This document shows positions 6,701-8,202 of a DNA stretch of 8,202 bases, piece after piece (the first letter of the stretch is position 1; every line of letters begins with the position of its first letter). The notes under the pieces were generated by a model. It made no database searches. It saw only the letters and a program-made list of their open reading frames with translations, and was not told the origin of the DNA. Made by a program: the position numbers and the translations under genes. The stretch is from Candidatus Methylomirabilota bacterium (GTDB taxonomy: Bacteria; Methylomirabilota; Methylomirabilia; Methylomirabilales; JACQHM01). Location of the stretch: positions 1-8,202 of the forward strand of contig JACQHM010000270.1 of NCBI GenBank assembly GCA_016199025.1, read 5' to 3'.

Positions 6701-6878
6701 CTTCCGGGGAGAAGCCGGGGGCTTCTGTCAGGATCACCACCTGGGGAGGGGCGAAATCGGGGAACACATCCATCTGGATCTCGCGGAGGGCCAGGACTCC
6801 GGCGATGGCCACGGCGATGCCCCCGACCACCACCAGGAGCCGATGCTCAAGAGACCATTGAATCAGCCGGTTAAACAT
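3774..6878 (-). CDS. CusA/CzcA-family heavy-metal efflux RND permease
   Basis: Inner-membrane, proton-driven pump subunit of a tripartite metal exporter (HME-RND). It should trimerise and export metal ions through the adaptor encoded just upstream and an outer-membrane channel. At 1034 residues it is full length (E. coli CusA about 1047). Twelve membrane segments can be placed: 1 near 12-31; 2-6 at 343-500; 7 at 536-555; 8-12 at 869-1016. Two large periplasmic loops lie between 1 and 2 and between 7 and 8. The proton-relay motif GGVVDDAIIDAEN (404-416) keeps D408 and E415 of CzcA numbering but has alanine at 402, where CzcA has aspartate. At the approximate positions of the three CusA copper-binding methionines there are alanine or threonine (571-573), E623 and E666, arguing against a CusA-type copper/silver site. 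The ATG follows the adaptor stop by 3 bases with no good ribosome site, so translation is probably coupled. A 10-bp palindrome, ATTGATCAAT (6877-6886), spans the stop and start codons. The metal substrate is undetermined. Confidence 0.95.
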   Translation of the reverse strand: MFNRLIQWSLEHRLLVVVGGIAVAIAGVLALREIQMDVFPDFAPPQVVILTEAPGFSPEDVETLISLPIEAALNGTPGVVTVRSSSILGLSTIVAVFEWGTNLSAARQVVAERLRQAEEQLPEGARTPVMLPVASVIGRLLEYGLTYERDDGRGSDLDLRTICDWEIRNRLLAVPGVASVVCVGGGVKQYQVFVSPQRLKSYDLTLHEVVEALKGSNANIPGGVVTASDQEYIVTGQGRIASLEDIEHSVIKVKGGIPITVGQVAEVRFGAALKRGDASLNGGKPLVLGAVTKAFGADTLKTTQKVEEALQDMERTLPEGVRLHKALFRQASFIEATVQNLRLALLEGAVIVTAVLFLFFLNLRPSLVTFLAMPISLLLALIVLRLFHVGINTMTIGGMSVALGGVVDDAIIDAENIFRRLRENQRRSNPEPALAVIYKASVEIRASVVYATFITMVVFLPVFFLSGPEGRIFTPLGLSYIVAIFASLLVAFTQTPVLCSLFLTKGRGLEKESVTVAWMKRIYQKILDWSLPRPRTIVGISVALLLSAMAIIPFLGRSFLPEFHEGNFIIAMTALPGTSLEESMRLGKKVQEVLLKYPEVISVVQRVGVGEVGEEVSPVNFSEFDVTLEFKDRDPDMLLRAIREDLSKLPGVAVNVGQFIAHRMDEALSGVTAQIAVKIFGPDLSLLREKGEEVRAILQGVKGVTDLQLEPIFNVPQLAIKVDRPAAARYGLKSEDVLRFAEAALNGLVISQVLEGQKSFDMVVRFDEASRGNIEALQSLLLDTPTGARVPLSQVAEITVDERPYIINRENVLRRIVVQSNVEGRDLHGVISEIQEKVRSQGKLPPGYFVQYGGQFESQQRSQRIITSLGLAAILVIFLLLFQAFGSARAALLVMVNLPLALIGGVFAVLLTDQTLSVSSLIGFVAVFGIAARNGIILLTHYQHLIWERGRSLEEAVIQGSLDRLSPVLMTASVAALGLFPLVVGSPVGKELERPLAWVILGGLATSTFLNLIVVPTLVRRFGIGGQEGGKPET

Positions 6879-6881
6879 TGA

Positions 6882-8144
6882 TCAATCCACACTCCCCATC
6901 TCCTTTAGCTCCTCGCCGGACCTCCCCATCCGGTACACGGTGTAGAGCTGCCGCTTCCCCGTCGTCACCACCAGGTCCCCGGCCTTCCCCCCTCCTTTGA
7001 CCTCCGCGTACCGGTCATCCTTCACCCCTAAAGAAACAGGCACCCGCCGGAACCGGTCCCCTTCAACGACAAAGACGAAGCTCTCGCCCCCTTCCTGGAT
7101 GACGGCCTCCAGCGGGATCGACAGCACCTTTCCTCTCTGTCCAGCCATGACGGTGAGCTGGGCGGACATGTTAGGCTTTAAGAGGAGCCCACGGTTTCCG
7201 AGTTCGGCCCAGAAGCGGAGGGTCCGCCTTTCCGGCTCGACCTCATAGCCGATCCCGGCGATCCTCCCCGAGAAGGTCCGGTCGGGATAGGCTGGGGCCT
7301 GAACCTTCACGGGGAGACCCTTCTTTAACGAGGCCGCGTGGGCTTCGAAGGCTTCCCCCTCCGCATAGACTCGGCGGAGGTCCGCGAGCTTGAAGAGGAC
7401 CTTCCCTGGAGAAACCACCTCCCCCACGGTCACCTCCCTCGAAAGGATCGCACCGCCAATCGGGGCCTTCAACGACAGGGAGAGCGGCTGTCCCATCCTG
7501 GCCGGCTCCAGCTCCCCTTCCTCGATGCCCAGGAGCTTAAGCTGGTTTTCGAGCCCCTCGATCTCTTTTCGGGTCCCCCTGACCTCCGCTTCTTTTTCGA
7601 GAAGGTCTTTCCTGGCGCTGATCCCCCTCTCGACCAGGTACCGGATCCGCTCCAGGTCTGCCTCGGCCCAGCCCAACCGATTTCTCGCCTGGAGCAGCTC
7701 CGTCTGGAGCCGCTCACCCTCGGGGGCCTTGAGTTGAGCCAGGACCTGTCCCTCCTGGACGATCTCCCCGACGTTTCCCAAAACCCTGATGACCCTCCCT
7801 TCCACCCGGCTGCTCACCGACGCGATCTGATCGGGGATCGCCTTGATCACCCCGCTCACCGTGAACACATCCTGGATGACCCGCTCCTGGACCGGAACGG
7901 TTTCAAGGCCGAGCCGTTCTTGTTCTTCATCCGTGAGTTGGATCCCTTCAGCACCGGCCCCTGGCCCCTGGCCCCTGGCCCCTGGATGAGAACCTTCGGC
8001 GTCACCACCCTGGTTTTTCTGACCGGTGGCCGCGGACTGGCGGCCGGAGACCTCCCCCCGAGGCCACCACTTTGAGCTGGTGACGGCCAGAAGCCCCGCG
8101 ATCAACACGAGGCCGGCGATGATCCCGATGATCAAACGCTTCAT
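6882..8144 (-). CDS. Periplasmic adaptor subunit of the HME-RND efflux system (HlyD/CusB/CzcB type)
   Basis: Membrane-fusion protein linking the downstream RND permease to an outer-membrane channel. Starting at 8144 it has 420 residues: an N-terminal membrane anchor (3-21), a flexible Gly/Ala/Gln linker (29-67), a first lipoyl half with SSRVEGRVIRVLGNVGEIVQ (about 104-139), an alpha-helical hairpin (140-207), a second lipoyl half with LKAPIGGAILSREVTVGEVV (222-255), a beta-barrel domain (257-333) and a membrane-proximal domain to the end. No His-rich or Met-rich metal-binding segment is seen in the linker, unlike CzcB or CusB. An in-frame ATG at 8183 would add 13 polar residues (MDLGGSSVGEESV); it has a GGAGG only 2 bases away. 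I prefer 8144 because the anchor then begins at once and AGGGGAAGAG precedes it. The linker is encoded by a perfect 4 x 7-bp tandem repeat. First visible gene of the operon. Confidence 0.92.
   Translation of the reverse strand: MKRLIIGIIAGLVLIAGLLAVTSSKWWPRGEVSGRQSAATGQKNQGGDAEGSHPGARGQGPGAGAEGIQLTDEEQERLGLETVPVQERVIQDVFTVSGVIKAIPDQIASVSSRVEGRVIRVLGNVGEIVQEGQVLAQLKAPEGERLQTELLQARNRLGWAEADLERIRYLVERGISARKDLLEKEAEVRGTRKEIEGLENQLKLLGIEEGELEPARMGQPLSLSLKAPIGGAILSREVTVGEVVSPGKVLFKLADLRRVYAEGEAFEAHAASLKKGLPVKVQAPAYPDRTFSGRIAGIGYEVEPERRTLRFWAELGNRGLLLKPNMSAQLTVMAGQRGKVLSIPLEAVIQEGGESFVFVVEGDRFRRVPVSLGVKDDRYAEVKGGGKAGDLVVTTGKRQLYTVYRMGRSGEELKEMGSVD
7956..7983. repeat. Perfect 4 x 7-bp tandem repeat (GGCCCCT) inside the adaptor gene
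   Basis: Four exact head-to-tail copies of GGCCCCT are followed by a partial GG. On the coding (minus) strand the unit is AGGGGCC. It encodes residues 54-63 of the adaptor (short start), in the low-complexity linker just after the membrane anchor. The unit length is not a multiple of three, so gain or loss of one copy would shift the reading frame. The coding strand has four GGGG tracts separated by CCA. Confidence 0.9.
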
Positions 8145-8158
8145 GACGGACTCTTCCC

Positions 8159-8202
8159 CTACGGAGGAGCCTCCCAGATCCATTCCCTCCCCCTTGATGG
8201 GG
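8159..8202 (-). CDS. Possible 3' end of an upstream operon gene
   Basis: One minus-strand frame is open from the right window edge to a TAG at 8161-8159 and would end in PSRGREWIWEAPP. The stop falls 14 bases before the preferred adaptor start, with AGGGG in between, as expected for neighbouring genes in an operon. HME-RND operons often carry an outer-membrane factor (TolC/CusC type) beside the adaptor, but 14 codons are far too few to identify it, and an open frame this short can occur by chance. Confidence 0.25.
   Translation of the reverse strand, partial: PSRGREWIWEAPP

Noticed and set aside
7338..8075. A 245-codon plus-strand frame opposite the adaptor gene
   Set aside because: Leu/Asp/Pro-rich antisense shadow with no family resemblance; the adaptor frame has the full domain order.

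Overview
The window is GC-rich bacterial DNA. It encodes the inner-membrane pump and periplasmic adaptor of a tripartite RND exporter, so the host must have an outer membrane (a diderm, Gram-negative-type bacterium). The base composition, the dispersed-repeat style of the spacer and the secreted beta-propeller and CHRD proteins would fit an uncultured lineage such as NC10/Methylomirabilota, Rokubacteria, Nitrospirota or a deltaproteobacterial group. That placement is only a guess. No rRNA, tRNA, CRISPR array, transposase or phage gene was seen.

Layout. (1) Positions 1-1460, minus strand: the N-terminal two thirds of a UvrD/PcrA superfamily 1 DNA helicase, cut by the left window edge. (2) Positions 1461-1993: a 533-base spacer without a convincing protein gene. 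It holds a probable minus-strand promoter for the helicase, two short elements that look like dispersed repeats, and a plus-strand promoter-like site followed by a strong intrinsic terminator. Together the last two outline a roughly 125-nt RNA, either a small RNA or an attenuated leader of the next gene. (3) Positions 1994-3066, plus strand: a secreted PD40/TolB-like beta-propeller gene broken by two frame changes. (4) Positions 3234-3740, plus strand: an intact secreted CHRD-domain protein with its own promoter-like site. (5) Positions 3774-8144, minus strand: a two-gene heavy-metal efflux (HME-RND) operon, adaptor then CusA/CzcA-type permease, convergent with the CHRD gene. The last codons of a further upstream gene may lie at the right edge; an outer-membrane TolC-like factor would be the natural partner but cannot be identified.

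How the genes relate. The adaptor and permease are separated by 3 bases and should act as one machine, a proton-driven pump that exports metal ions across the envelope. The pump's substrate cannot be fixed from sequence: the CusA copper-binding methionines are not conserved, and one of the three CzcA intramembrane acidic residues is replaced by alanine. The propeller and CHRD genes are both exported-protein genes with very similar promoter-like sites, so they may be co-regulated, but no shared function can be shown. The helicase is a housekeeping DNA repair/replication gene unrelated to its neighbours.

The most unusual signals are the doubly frameshifted propeller gene, the candidate leader RNA or sRNA in front of it, and a perfect 4 x 7-bp tandem repeat inside the adaptor gene. 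That repeat lies in the linker just after the membrane anchor. It could switch the reading frame and also has a G-quadruplex pattern on the coding strand.
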